In this document: positions 17,091-25,906 of the stretch, in pieces
Layout: every line of letters begins with the position of its first letter
How positions within the stretch are numbered: position 1 is the first letter of the stretch
NCBI GenBank assembly: GCA_045589695.1
Contig: JAZNPP010000024.1
Coordinates: forward strand, 1 to 55,683
Reading direction: 5' to 3'
DNA from: HGM04593 sp045589695
GTDB taxonomy: Bacteria > Bacteroidota > Bacteroidia > Bacteroidales > Bacteroidaceae
DNA: 55,683 nucleotides
Notes under the pieces: generated by a model
What the model was told of the DNA's origin: nothing
The model's input: the letters and a program-made list of their open reading frames with translations, nothing else
Database searches by the model: none
Made by a program: the position numbers and the translations under genes

Positions 17091-18349
17091 TGTTTGCCTC
17101 CTTTCTTTTTCGTCTTAATCATTATGGGCACAGCGAGTGTTACCTGTGCTTTTGTGGGGCCAAAATAGTGCCAGCGGCCATGATTTTCCGGGTCTTTCCA
17201 CAGAATCTCATAGTCGGCGCTCGGAATATATCTTCTGTACGGTATAGATGCATATCCCGCCGATACTGAAAATTCAAGATTAAGGTATTTGCCTATAGGC
17301 ATAGCGTAACCGTAGCTGAGGCCTGCGCTCCAATGCTCGCCCTGGTGGCAAATGTTCCGGCCCCATTCGAAATCCCATTTGCCTGATTCGGCGTATATCC
17401 CCAGAAAATGTCCGGTCAGCTTGTCATGCTCAAAACGCTTTTTCGCAAATTTGTCAGGACTTATCCACCAGCGAGCCTCTGCGCCAATGCTGAGGAAACG
17501 TATGCAATATTCATTCTTGGCCTCGCCCCATCGCCACCATGGGAATTGATGGTAATATAATGCCGAGAAATGTTTTGTTATGGGCACTTCGACCGAGAAG
17601 TTGAGCAGCGTAAGGGCGTCGTAGAGCAAGTTGCTCTTTATCGACATAATAGTCCTGCGTTCAGGCATGTCTGTCAAGACCGTCTGGCCTATCTGCTGCA
17701 GTGTCTGAGGGAACCGGAAGCTGTCGCTATTGTCAAAACTTAACGGCAATAAAGGTATGGGAGCGTGCACGCATATCCATGTGGCCATACGAAGCCTCGG
17801 CATGTGGTACCGTACTATCCAATTGTATGTATAACCGTTGTCAAGCCGCTTGAGCCGCCATTTTTTTGTTTCCGTAGGTATCTCGGCACGTACTATTCTC
17901 ATTACCTTGTCCTTGTTGGGCAAGTTGTAGTTCGCTTCAAGTTCGGCTTCCAGGCCTTCCCAGTTCTCGCCCATCGGACGAAGTCGTATGTTTTCGGGTT
18001 TCAACGTGCAGCTGTCCGGCAGGTTCGCCAAAATGAACTCCTTAGCTGTTATAGAACGTTTTTCCGCCAACCATTTGTTGCGTGCAGGAGAACCTTCGGG
18101 CGAGGCGTACGAATAAATGGTTATGCTGTCAATCTTTTTTGAATTCAACAGAATATTCTTTATGCGGAATATCTGGTATGAGTTATCTAAATACTCTTTG
18201 TCAAGGTCAATGCGGTCACAATAATAATAAAGGATGAACCTTTCTTGTCTTACGCTGTCGGGCATGGTCTGTCCCATGCCGGGCAAAACGGCCCAGAATG
18301 CAAGCAGAATTAGCGTATAGACGAGTTTTCTCTTCAGATTGTGTAGCAT
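17087..18349 (-). CDS. DUF3575-type outer-membrane protein with OmpA-like segment
   Basis: 420 residues, first gene of the pilus operon. A signal peptide (about 1-26, ending GMGQ) is followed by an OmpA/MotB-like peptidoglycan-binding-type segment (SITIYSYASPEGSPARNKWLAEKRSITAK, landmarks near 75-105). From about residue 230 a DUF3575 beta-barrel-like domain runs to the end, with alternating aromatic strands (NLLYDALTLLNFSVEVPI, YYHQFPWWRWG, AGYASIPYRRY). DUF3575 proteins commonly head Bacteroidales fimbrillin operons and are likely outer-membrane proteins for export or anchoring. The last residues (KTKKKGGKQ) are basic. The start ATG at 18349 follows a candidate promoter with a G8 tract. Confidence 0.82.
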   Translation of the reverse strand: MLHNLKRKLVYTLILLAFWAVLPGMGQTMPDSVRQERFILYYYCDRIDLDKEYLDNSYQIFRIKNILLNSKKIDSITIYSYASPEGSPARNKWLAEKRSITAKEFILANLPDSCTLKPENIRLRPMGENWEGLEAELEANYNLPNKDKVMRIVRAEIPTETKKWRLKRLDNGYTYNWIVRYHMPRLRMATWICVHAPIPLLPLSFDNSDSFRFPQTLQQIGQTVLTDMPERRTIMSIKSNLLYDALTLLNFSVEVPITKHFSALYYHQFPWWRWGEAKNEYCIRFLSIGAEARWWISPDKFAKKRFEHDKLTGHFLGIYAESGKWDFEWGRNICHQGEHWSAGLSYGYAMPIGKYLNLEFSVSAGYASIPYRRYIPSADYEILWKDPENHGRWHYFGPTKAQVTLAVPIMIKTKKKGGKQ

Positions 18350-18362
18350 TTCGTAAATTATG

Positions 18363-18400
18363 CAAAATTACGTAAAAAGGTTTGGTTTTACCCCCCCCAA
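18363..18400 (-). promoter_or_regulatory. Candidate pilus-operon promoter containing a G8 tract
   Basis: On the minus strand TAATTTTG (18363-18370) matches the TAnnTTTG -7 element exactly, 13 bases before the first pilus gene. Upstream, eight consecutive Gs (C8 at 18391-18398 on the plus strand) occupy the place where the -33 element would be, directly after TTG (18398-18400). Changing the tract length would move the TTG relative to the -7 element. Confidence 0.45.
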
Positions 18401-18514
18401 TGGTTAAATAATACTAATAAAATGTAAAAATGGCGTAGCGGATTATATTTGCCGGAAATCGCGGAATATAAATCTACCGAAGCATCTTGTATATCCCGAA
18501 GAGTGCTATAACGT

Positions 18515-18554
18515 ATAATTCGCACATGACATATTATTGCCATGTGCGAATTAT
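18515..18554. repeat. Perfect inverted repeat upstream of the pilus operon
   Basis: Two 14-base arms (18515-18528, ATAATTCGCACATG, and 18541-18554) are exact reverse complements around a 12-base spacer. There is no T-run on either side, so it is not an ordinary terminator. It lies between the end of nuoN and the pilus promoter region and could be an operator or an RNA processing hairpin. Confidence 0.7.
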
Positions 18555-18568
18555 TATTATTAATTAAA

Positions 18569-18596
18569 CTGTTACGGCCGAAGCGGGCCGGAACAG
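18569..18596 (-). terminator. Probable terminator of the nuo operon
   Basis: A stem of 5+5 base pairs with one A/G mismatch (18569-18579 with 18586-18596) begins 15 bases after the nuoN stop on the minus strand. It is followed by a T/A-rich stretch rather than a clean T-run. Confidence 0.45.
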
Positions 18597-18611
18597 CTCT
18601 CTTTTTTGTAC

Positions 18612-20039
18612 TTACAGCAACGTGTATGCCACCTTGTCTATTGCCGTATACACGAAACTGCATATACCCAAGAGAACTATACCGGCAAGGCATATTGCGA
18701 GGCTTATGCGTGTATAGGCATCGCTTTTAATACAGGGAACAGGGCTGTCGCTTGTTTCGATATACATAGCCTTTACTATAAGCAGATAGTAGTATAGCGA
18801 AACGACAGTGTTTATGAGAGCTATGAAGACAAGCGCCTGGAAGCCTGCTTCGAATGCGCTCATGAAAACGAAGAATTTGCTGAAAAAACCAGCGAACGGG
18901 GGTATGCCGGCCAAAGAGAAGAGCGCGAGCGTCATCAGCAGGGTCAGCTTCGGGTTTGTCTTGTAGAAACCTCTCAGCGTGTTACGTTTTGCGGGGCTCT
19001 GGGTCTTCCATTCAACCTCTTCAATGATAGAGAATACCGCAGTGTTTGCCATCATGTATACTATAAGGTAGAACACCATGGCTGTGGATCCTTCTGCGCT
19101 TCCTCCAATCACGGCAAGCATAATGTATCCCACTTGAGATATGCTGCTGAATGCCATGAAGCGTTTCAGTGAGCGCTGTTTTATTGCCATGAGGTTCGCT
19201 AAAGTGATGCTTGCGACAACGGTGATGTATATAACGGCCTGCCACTGTTCTGTCATTGGAGCGAAGACCTTTGTAAGTACAATGAAAAGGGTAAATACGC
19301 CCGCTGCCTTTGAAATGATAGAGAGGTAGGCGGTAACCGACGTCGGAGCGCCTTCGTAGCTGTCGGCAGTCCATAGATGGAACGGGACAAGCGAAATCTT
19401 GAAGCCTAAGCCCGAAAAGAACATGACGAGCGCGAATATCTGCATGGGTGCCCCTGTAATATGGCTCACCATGTCGGTGAAATATAGCGTGCCGCATGTT
19501 CCGTAAAGGAACGATATGCCGTAGAGCATCAATGCCGACGAAAACAGCGAGGTTAGTATGTACTTTATGCCCGCCTCGGCCGAATGGTGTCTGTACTTGT
19601 CGAACGCTATAAGGCATGCAAGGGGCAGCGACGCAAGTTCAATGCCGATGAACAGAAGCAGGAAATGTCTTGCGCTGAGCATGAAGAACATTCCTATGAG
19701 TGTACTAAGAAGTAGCACGTAGAACTCTCCCCGCTTGTACGATGTGAGTTCGTTGCTGAGCCATTTGTCGGCCTGGAGAATGACGAGGAGGCTGCCGAAG
19801 GCAAGCACGGCTTTCATTACGGCAATCATGGCGTTGCTCTCGTACATTCCGCCGAAAAGGGTGAATGCGGAGGTGTCGCTCATTACGGCGCAGCACAGCG
19901 CCGCCATCAGAATGCATGTTAAGGGATGAAATAATTTTCGTGCCTTCGCTGTCGAGATAAGGTCATATATAAATATCGTAAGGTAAACGGCTATGAGGCT
20001 TACCTCGGGACGCATCAGGAAAAACTGCAGATAATTCAT
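18612..20039 (-). CDS. nuoN: Complex I membrane subunit N
   Basis: 475 residues, about 14 helices. It is one of the three antiporter-like proton-channel subunits of the NADH-quinone oxidoreductase membrane arm. LLFIGIELASLPLACLIAFD (about 128-147) holds the conserved Glu of helix TM5, FFSGLGFKISLVPFHLWTAD (about 208-227) holds the channel Lys, and SAFALFSLAGIPP-like text near residue 365 is the broken-helix region. Last gene of the operon, 39 bases after nuoM. Confidence 0.95.
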   Translation of the reverse strand: MNYLQFFLMRPEVSLIAVYLTIFIYDLISTAKARKLFHPLTCILMAALCCAVMSDTSAFTLFGGMYESNAMIAVMKAVLAFGSLLVILQADKWLSNELTSYKRGEFYVLLLSTLIGMFFMLSARHFLLLFIGIELASLPLACLIAFDKYRHHSAEAGIKYILTSLFSSALMLYGISFLYGTCGTLYFTDMVSHITGAPMQIFALVMFFSGLGFKISLVPFHLWTADSYEGAPTSVTAYLSIISKAAGVFTLFIVLTKVFAPMTEQWQAVIYITVVASITLANLMAIKQRSLKRFMAFSSISQVGYIMLAVIGGSAEGSTAMVFYLIVYMMANTAVFSIIEEVEWKTQSPAKRNTLRGFYKTNPKLTLLMTLALFSLAGIPPFAGFFSKFFVFMSAFEAGFQALVFIALINTVVSLYYYLLIVKAMYIETSDSPVPCIKSDAYTRISLAICLAGIVLLGICSFVYTAIDKVAYTLL

Positions 20040-20078
20040 ATGTGATTATTGTATGTTCTTTAATATGTTCTTGTTATT

Positions 20079-21557
20079 TTATATGTTCGACAGTATGCTG
20101 TCTACGCCGCTGCCGACAAGGTCGCTTACCCACATAGGAGCGATTCCGAGTGCGGCTACGCATACGACAAGGCATATGACCGTAAACTTCTCGTCCCATG
20201 TGGCGTCACTGAGCTTCTTGAACTCGTCGTTGTCAGGCTCTCCGTAAAGAATGCGTCCTACCACACGCAGAATGTACACCGCCGTAATCACTATGCTTGT
20301 GCATGCAATTATCGTTACAACTCTGTGGAACATGTCATTGACCGAGAACGCTCCTACGAATATTGTCATCTCTGCGACAAATCCGCTGAAGCCCGGAAGT
20401 CCTAAGTTGGCAAGTCCGGCAATAACGTATCCTACGGCAAGGAACGGCATAATCTTCATAAGTCCTCGCATCTTGCGTATGTCACGGGTATGGGTACGGC
20501 CGTATATCATGCCTATGAGAGCGAAAAACAGAGCTGTCATAAGTCCGTGCGACAGCATCTGGAGAATAGCTCCGGTGCATGCGGTTTTCGTCATCATCAG
20601 AATCGCGAAAAGCACCAGTCCGCAATGCGATACCGAAGAGTATGCGTTTATGTATTTAAGGTCGGTCTGGCTGACAGCGCTAAGGGCGCCGTAAACGACG
20701 CTTATCGTTGTCAGTATTATGAAAATCCAAGCAAGGTCGTTGGCCGCCTGCGGCAGCAGGTACATGGCGATTCTGAAACAGCCGTATCCTCCGAGCTTCA
20801 TCAGCACGCCGGCATGCAGCATTGATACCGACGTCGGAGCGCATGCGTGTCCGTCGGGGCTCCATGTGTGGAACGGGAACAGAGCGCCAAGCACGCCGAA
20901 TCCTATGAAGGTGAGCGGGAAGAATATATACTGAATATTCGTTGGAATAGCGTTCATTGCCGCAATCTCATGTATATTCATTGTCGTCGCGCCGCTGCCG
21001 AAGTATATGCCGAGTATGCCCATGAGCAGGAACGCCGAACCGCCCATAAGCATGAGCGTCAGTTTCATTGCTGAATACTCCTTGCGTCCGCTTCCCCAGA
21101 CGCCTATAAGCAGGTACATGGGTATAAGGGCCGTTTCATAGAACATGAACATCGTGAAGAGGTCGGTAGATATGAAAAAACCGTAAACGCCGAGCGACAA
21201 CAGTGTGTACCACATGAAGAACTCTTTAGTCATCGGCTGCAGCCTCCACGATGCGAATGTGCCCGTAAATACTATTATCGACGACAGCAGGAGCATCGCT
21301 ACCGATATGCCGTCCACGCCAATGGAGAACGCAATGTTGAGCGGCTCATACCAGCTCCACGATGCGGTGTATAGCATATCCGCGCTCTCCCCGGCGTTGC
21401 GTAGCCGAATGAAATCAATTGTAAGATACACCGAAAGAATAAGCAGCAATGACGAGCCTGTGACCATTACGGCACGAGTCTGTTTTATGTTACGGCTGCA
21501 CCATAATGCAAGCAGCATTACAATCGGGATAATGATGAAAACAGGTAATATGTTCAT
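20079..21557 (-). CDS. nuoM: Complex I membrane subunit M
   Basis: 492 residues, about 14 helices, an antiporter-like subunit of complex I. Landmarks are FFMWYTLLSLGVYGFFIS, MFMFYETALIPMYLLIGVWG (TM5 Glu, about 137-156), GALFPFHTWSPDGHACAPTS (channel Lys/His helix region, about 222-241) and the C-terminal half PGFSGFVAEMTIFVG. It is 21 bases after nuoL and 39 before nuoN, in the normal L-M-N order. Confidence 0.96.
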   Translation of the reverse strand: MNILPVFIIIPIVMLLALWCSRNIKQTRAVMVTGSSLLLILSVYLTIDFIRLRNAGESADMLYTASWSWYEPLNIAFSIGVDGISVAMLLLSSIIVFTGTFASWRLQPMTKEFFMWYTLLSLGVYGFFISTDLFTMFMFYETALIPMYLLIGVWGSGRKEYSAMKLTLMLMGGSAFLLMGILGIYFGSGATTMNIHEIAAMNAIPTNIQYIFFPLTFIGFGVLGALFPFHTWSPDGHACAPTSVSMLHAGVLMKLGGYGCFRIAMYLLPQAANDLAWIFIILTTISVVYGALSAVSQTDLKYINAYSSVSHCGLVLFAILMMTKTACTGAILQMLSHGLMTALFFALIGMIYGRTHTRDIRKMRGLMKIMPFLAVGYVIAGLANLGLPGFSGFVAEMTIFVGAFSVNDMFHRVVTIIACTSIVITAVYILRVVGRILYGEPDNDEFKKLSDATWDEKFTVICLVVCVAALGIAPMWVSDLVGSGVDSILSNI

Positions 21558-21578
21558 AGTCCAAATCCTTTCTCTTGA

Positions 21579-23504
21579 TTATATTAAGTACAGCAATATA
21601 AGAATAATGAGCAATGCTCCGCTGAGGAAAAATATGCTGTACGACTGTACGTTGCCGTCCTGCAAGGGCCTTACGAACGTGCCGCACTTGTGCGTGATTT
21701 TTGCAAGTTTGTCGAATGTGGCGTCAATCACATTGCGGTCGAACCATGCGATAGGGCGGCTTATACAGTTGAAGATTATCTTCTTTGTAACGAAGAGCCA
21801 CGCCTCGTCCATGTAGAAACGGTGGTACGCCGCTTCTATCGGTTTGCGCAGCGTGCGGTTGATAGCAACGGTTATTCCGCTTTCTCCTTTTATATACATT
21901 GCTGTCGCCAATGCGATGCCTGCAAAGGCAAGCGCAATGCTTGTTACCGCAACCTTCGTGTTCAAGTGAATAGTGTACGCTTCGCCGTTGCTGCTGACGA
22001 ACTCGCCGAAAGGTATAAAGCCTGCAAAGCATGTTATCGCGGCAAGTATTATAAGCGGCAGTGTCATTGTGAGCGGGGCTTCATGAGGCTTGTGCGGCTC
22101 CGCTTCAATCTCTCCAGCCTTGTATCGGGCAAGCTCTGTCTCATAGTAGCTTTTGCCCCAGAATATGAGATAGTAGAGGCGGAACATGTAGAATGCTGTC
22201 AATGCGGCAATCAGGCTCATGAATATTCCCATCGGGAGCGAGAACTCATAACATGCGGCCAATATCTCGTCTTTGCTGAAGAAGCCGCTGAACGGCGGTA
22301 TGCCGGCAATGGCTAAGCATGCGATAAGGAACGTTATGTGCGTTATCGGCATGTATTTGCGCAACCCTCCCATGCGGCACTTCTCATTGCTGTGTACCGC
22401 ATGGATTATGGCGCCCGCTCCCAAGAAGAGCAGTCCTTTGAACATCGCATGAGTGAACAGGTGGAACATGGAAGCCATGTATCCTAAGCCGCTTGAGTGC
22501 GGGTCGGTGCCGGTGCATACGCCAAGAGCCACCATCATGAACGAAATCTGCGATATCGTCGAGAAGGCAAGCACTCGTTTTATGTCGGTCTGCGCGCATG
22601 CGACTATGGCTGCATACAAGGCAGTGAACGCTCCTGCATAAGCGATTATATGCAACGTCTCCGGGGCATAATCTATAAAAAGGTTAAAGAGCCTTGCTAC
22701 AAGAAATACGCCGGCAACGACCATAGTGGCGGCATGTATGAGCGCCGACACCGGAGTCGGGCCCTCCATTGCATCGGGCAGCCAGATGTGCAGCGGGAAC
22801 ATAGCGCTCTTTCCTGCGCCACCGATGAACATAAGCAGCAACGCCGTAGGCAACACGGCTGCGGCCGCTGTAAGGGCTGTTTCGGGCGGCGTGAACGAGA
22901 ATGTGCCAGTATAGTAGCCGTATATAAGTATTCCGATAAGGAAGAACAGGTCGGCGAAACGGGTAACGATAAACGCCTTTTTAGAGGCTGCTATAGCCTC
23001 GGGTTTTGTATAGTAGAAACCTATGAGCAGATACGACGACACTCCCACAAGCTCCCAGAATATATACATCTGGAAAATATTTGTAGCCACTACAAGACCG
23101 AGCATCGAGAATGTGAACAGCGACAGAAACGCATAGTAACGCTGGAAACCCTTTTCGCCCTTCATGTACCCGAGCGAGTATATATGTACCATGAGGCTTA
23201 CTGTGGTTATGACCACAAGCATCATCGCTGAGATAGGTGTCAGTGATATGCCCATGTCAATGCTGAGGCTCTCTCCGAGAGGCAGCCATTTGAAGTTGTA
23301 AGGTACAGCCTCGGCGAATACTCCGGTCGTGTCTCTGCCTGCCATGAAATAGTCGGCAGCCGTAAAGTACGATATTGCGGTTACGGCCAAGAGCAGCAAT
23401 GTTCCTGTAATGCCGGCGGTCTTATGGCTCATTCTGTTGCCGGCAAGCGCAAGAGTCAGAAAACCCAGCAGGGGCAAAGCAAGTATAAGTATTGAATATT
23501 CCAT
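21579..23504 (-). CDS. nuoL: Complex I membrane subunit L
   Basis: 641 residues, the largest membrane subunit and distal proton channel of complex I. It has the Proton_antipo_N region near the start, MYIFWELVGVSSYLLIGFYY (TM5 Glu, about 146-165), GAGKSAMFPLHIWLPDAMEG (channel Lys, about 231-250), and GIPPFSGFFSKDEI (about 402-415). The C-terminal stretch after residue 540 contains the lateral amphipathic helix region (KPIEAAYHRFYMDEAW) before the last helix. It starts three bases after the nuoK stop. Confidence 0.96.
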   Translation of the reverse strand: MEYSILILALPLLGFLTLALAGNRMSHKTAGITGTLLLLAVTAISYFTAADYFMAGRDTTGVFAEAVPYNFKWLPLGESLSIDMGISLTPISAMMLVVITTVSLMVHIYSLGYMKGEKGFQRYYAFLSLFTFSMLGLVVATNIFQMYIFWELVGVSSYLLIGFYYTKPEAIAASKKAFIVTRFADLFFLIGILIYGYYTGTFSFTPPETALTAAAAVLPTALLLMFIGGAGKSAMFPLHIWLPDAMEGPTPVSALIHAATMVVAGVFLVARLFNLFIDYAPETLHIIAYAGAFTALYAAIVACAQTDIKRVLAFSTISQISFMMVALGVCTGTDPHSSGLGYMASMFHLFTHAMFKGLLFLGAGAIIHAVHSNEKCRMGGLRKYMPITHITFLIACLAIAGIPPFSGFFSKDEILAACYEFSLPMGIFMSLIAALTAFYMFRLYYLIFWGKSYYETELARYKAGEIEAEPHKPHEAPLTMTLPLIILAAITCFAGFIPFGEFVSSNGEAYTIHLNTKVAVTSIALAFAGIALATAMYIKGESGITVAINRTLRKPIEAAYHRFYMDEAWLFVTKKIIFNCISRPIAWFDRNVIDATFDKLAKITHKCGTFVRPLQDGNVQSYSIFFLSGALLIILILLYLI

Positions 23505-23507
23505 ACC

Positions 23508-23819
23508 TTAGTGTTTTAAATTCCTCAATCTCTTGATGTGTATCGATTGGAAGTTTCGGTACACGTTGATAATTATCGCGATTGCGACAGCTGTCTCGGC
23601 AGCCGCAACGCCGATGCCGAAGAGCGAGAATACGAATCCCTCGAGACTTTCGGGCTGGCAGTATGCGTTGAACACCGCGAAGTTTATGTCTACTGCGTTG
23701 AGCATTAGTTCGGTGCTTATGAGCAACGAAACAAGGTTACGGCGTGTAAAAAAGCCGAATATGCCAATGAAAAAGAGTATGGCTGAAAGTATCAGCATGT
23801 ATTCTGCAGGTATACTCAT
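23508..23819 (-). CDS. nuoK: Complex I membrane subunit K
   Basis: 103 residues from the ATG at 23819, three helices. A longer reading from 23864 is possible but would overlap nuoJ. The inner start gives MSIPAEYMLILSAILFF, which matches the usual NuoK N-terminus and length. The conserved glutamates for proton transfer are in LISTELMLNAVDINF and GVAAAETAVAIAI. The gene begins five bases after the nuoJ stop and ends three bases before nuoL. Confidence 0.94.
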   Translation of the reverse strand: MSIPAEYMLILSAILFFIGIFGFFTRRNLVSLLISTELMLNAVDINFAVFNAYCQPESLEGFVFSLFGIGVAAAETAVAIAIIINVYRNFQSIHIKRLRNLKH

Positions 23820-23824
23820 GGTAT

Positions 23825-24328
23825 TTATTTTTTGCGTGCTATCATAATTGCCCCTACTGTACATGCGAGAAGCAGTACGCTCATTACCTCAAAGGGGAGT
23901 ATGTAATTGTATTTATCTGTTCCCATAAGCGCCATTCCGAGTTCCTTTATGGCAACGCCCTCGCCGTTGAACTTGTCGCTGGCAAAATCGGTGCTTCCGA
24001 TAAGGTAAATGGTCAATATCATTCCTGTTAGCGCTGTAGCCAAGCCGGCGAGGTAGCGCCGTAACGATGTCTGCGTAATGTCTACGCTTCCTTTGCCGAT
24101 AAGGAGAACGGCAAAGATGAACAGCACGACAATGCCGCCCGCATATACGGTTATCTGAACCGCTCCCAGAAATGTGTAGTGCAGAAAGAAGTACAGTCCT
24201 GCAGTGCCGAACAGCACGAACAGCAGGTTTGTGGTGGCACGCATGATTTTGCTCGACGTTACGGCAAATATCGCCGCTACCGTCATGACAATCGCCAAGC
24301 CTGAAAATATGATGAGATTTATGTCCAT
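23825..24328 (-). CDS. nuoJ: Complex I membrane subunit J
   Basis: 167 residues with five predicted helices. The third helix has the conserved AVQITVYAGGIVVLFIFAVL segment (about 55-74), the pi-bulge helix that links quinone reduction to proton pumping. Six bases separate it from nuoI. The length fits the family. Confidence 0.93.
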   Translation of the reverse strand: MDINLIIFSGLAIVMTVAAIFAVTSSKIMRATTNLLFVLFGTAGLYFFLHYTFLGAVQITVYAGGIVVLFIFAVLLIGKGSVDITQTSLRRYLAGLATALTGMILTIYLIGSTDFASDKFNGEGVAIKELGMALMGTDKYNYILPFEVMSVLLLACTVGAIMIARKK

Positions 24329-24334
24329 TTCACT

Positions 24335-24781
24335 CTATCGGTTAAGTTTTATTATAAGTTTCTTGCGGTCGAAGACTGCGTTCTCGAATTCGTTGGTGAA
24401 CTCTATGGCTCCTTTCGGGCAACTGTTCACGCACAGCTGGCAGAACATGCATGCGCCCAAGTCATAAGAATATGTGTCGAGAACTTTCTTGCTCTTGCCG
24501 GTCTCCTCGTCGGTCACAGTCCTTGTAGTAACCGATATTGTCCCGTTGGGGCATGCCTGCTGGCATAGTCCGCATGCGATGCATTTGTTGTTGCCGTTCT
24601 CGTCGTGAGGCATTACGAGCAAAGCTCTGTGGCGTTCCGGAATATGCAGTTCTTTCCTGTTCTCAGGGTATTGTTCGGTGACTTTGCGGGTAAAAAACTC
24701 GCGCAGAGTAACGCCCATGCCGGTGAGCAATGAGCTTATAGCACCGAAGATTCCGCCGAAATATGTATCCTTGAATTTCAT
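24335..24781 (-). CDS. nuoI: Complex I iron-sulfur subunit I
   Basis: 148 residues from the ATG at 24781, chosen because the longer reading (to 24886) would overlap nuoH and adds 35 residues unlike the family; MKFKDTYFGGIFGAISSLLTG is the expected membrane-associating start. Two [4Fe-4S] motifs are visible: CIACGLCQQACP (Cys67, 70, 73, 77) and CMFCQLCVNSCP (Cys111, 114, 117, 121), the N6a and N6b clusters that carry electrons to NuoB. In a complex without NuoEFG, NuoI is the likely docking site for an alternative donor such as ferredoxin. Confidence 0.95.
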   Translation of the reverse strand: MKFKDTYFGGIFGAISSLLTGMGVTLREFFTRKVTEQYPENRKELHIPERHRALLVMPHDENGNNKCIACGLCQQACPNGTISVTTRTVTDEETGKSKKVLDTYSYDLGACMFCQLCVNSCPKGAIEFTNEFENAVFDRKKLIIKLNR

Positions 24782-24807
24782 CTCTGTAAATCGTTTAGAA
24801 ACAGTTC

Positions 24808-25884
24808 TTAAAATGTCCACCCCATTACAACGCAGATGGTCATTATCAACAAGTTTATCAGTCCTATAGGTACAAGGTATTTCCATTCAAGCGCAAGCAC
24901 CTGGTCAATGCGCAGTCTCGGGAATGTCCATCTTATCCACATCAGCAGCCATATTACGAAGAATGTCTTGGCAAGGAACCATACGAAGCCGGGGATGCAC
25001 TCCATAACGGAATTGAAACTGCCAAGCCCGGGGATATACAGCGGTGCCCATCCTCCAAGAAACAAGGTAGAGGCGATGCCGGCTATTATGAACATGTTCA
25101 TGAACTCTGCCACGTAGAAGAAACCGAAGTTCATGCCCGAATATTCGGTGTGAAAGCCTGCTGTAAGCTCCGATTCGGCTTCAGGTAGGTCGAACGGCGC
25201 TCTGTTTGTCTCGGCATTGCCTGCTATAATATAAATAATGAATGCGATTATGGCAGGTATGTGACCGGTGAAGATGAACCAGCCTTTTGTCTGCATCTCG
25301 ACGATCTCGCTAATCTGCATGGTGCCACTGAGAACTACAAGCGTAAGGATGCTCAAACCCATTGACAGTTCATAACTTATCATCTGTCCTCCGCTTCGCA
25401 CGGCTCCGATCATGGAGAATTTGTTGTTGCTGCTCCAGCCGGCAAGAAGAATTCCGAGTATGCCGAACGACGATGCTGCCATAATGAAAAACGCTCCGAT
25501 ATTGAAATCAAGCACTTGGAGTCCTTTGTCAAAAGGCAGGCAGCTGAAAGTAATTATAGAACTCATCAGCACAAGGAACGGCGCAAGGTTGTATAGAATC
25601 TTGTCGGAATTCTTTATGGATATAATCTCTTTTATGAGCATCTTGAATACGTCGGCGAATACCTGCAGCAGTCCCCACGGGCCTACTCGCATAGGACCGA
25701 GCCTGCATTGGAACGCCGCGCATACTTTACGCTCCATAAAAATCATTATTATGGCAAATACCAGATATGCCACAATAACGCAAACAGCGATGATGGCGCA
25801 CTCAATCAGCGTCGCTGCCGACGGCGGCAGCACGGAATTGAGATAGCTGTCGATAGCTGTTGTCATTGATGTAAAGTCGAACAT
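24808..25884 (-). CDS. nuoH: Complex I membrane subunit H
   Basis: 358 residues, eight helices; it forms the heel of the membrane arm and part of the quinone tunnel. ATG at 25884 is chosen over an upstream TTG overlapping nuoCD. Landmarks are FMERKVCAAFQCRLGPMRVG (quinone-site loop), ETNRAPFDLPEAESELTAGF and HTEYSGMNFGFFYVAEFMNM, and LMWIRWTFPRLRIDQVLALEWK near the C-terminus is the conserved helix-8 region. It starts 22 bases after nuoCD. Confidence 0.95.
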   Translation of the reverse strand: MFDFTSMTTAIDSYLNSVLPPSAATLIECAIIAVCVIVAYLVFAIIMIFMERKVCAAFQCRLGPMRVGPWGLLQVFADVFKMLIKEIISIKNSDKILYNLAPFLVLMSSIITFSCLPFDKGLQVLDFNIGAFFIMAASSFGILGILLAGWSSNNKFSMIGAVRSGGQMISYELSMGLSILTLVVLSGTMQISEIVEMQTKGWFIFTGHIPAIIAFIIYIIAGNAETNRAPFDLPEAESELTAGFHTEYSGMNFGFFYVAEFMNMFIIAGIASTLFLGGWAPLYIPGLGSFNSVMECIPGFVWFLAKTFFVIWLLMWIRWTFPRLRIDQVLALEWKYLVPIGLINLLIMTICVVMGWTF

Positions 25885-25906
25885 GATTGTATGAACAGTT
25901 TTAATT

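Noticed and set aside
18350..18611. Invertible promoter upstream of the pilus operon
   Set aside because: No inverted repeat pair flanks the candidate promoter; the only inverted repeat (18515-18554) lies wholly on one side of it.
21690..23231. Long open frames on the plus strand opposite nuoL (about 208 and 244 codons)
   Set aside because: They lie wholly inside nuoL, have no recognisable domains, and are rich in Arg, Cys and His as expected from the reverse complement of membrane-protein codons.
23820..23864. Upstream ATG start for nuoK
   Set aside because: It would overlap nuoJ and add 15 residues that do not fit the NuoK N-terminus; the inner ATG gives the usual length.
24782..24886. 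Upstream start for nuoI
   Set aside because: It overlaps the nuoH 3' end and adds 35 residues without family resemblance.
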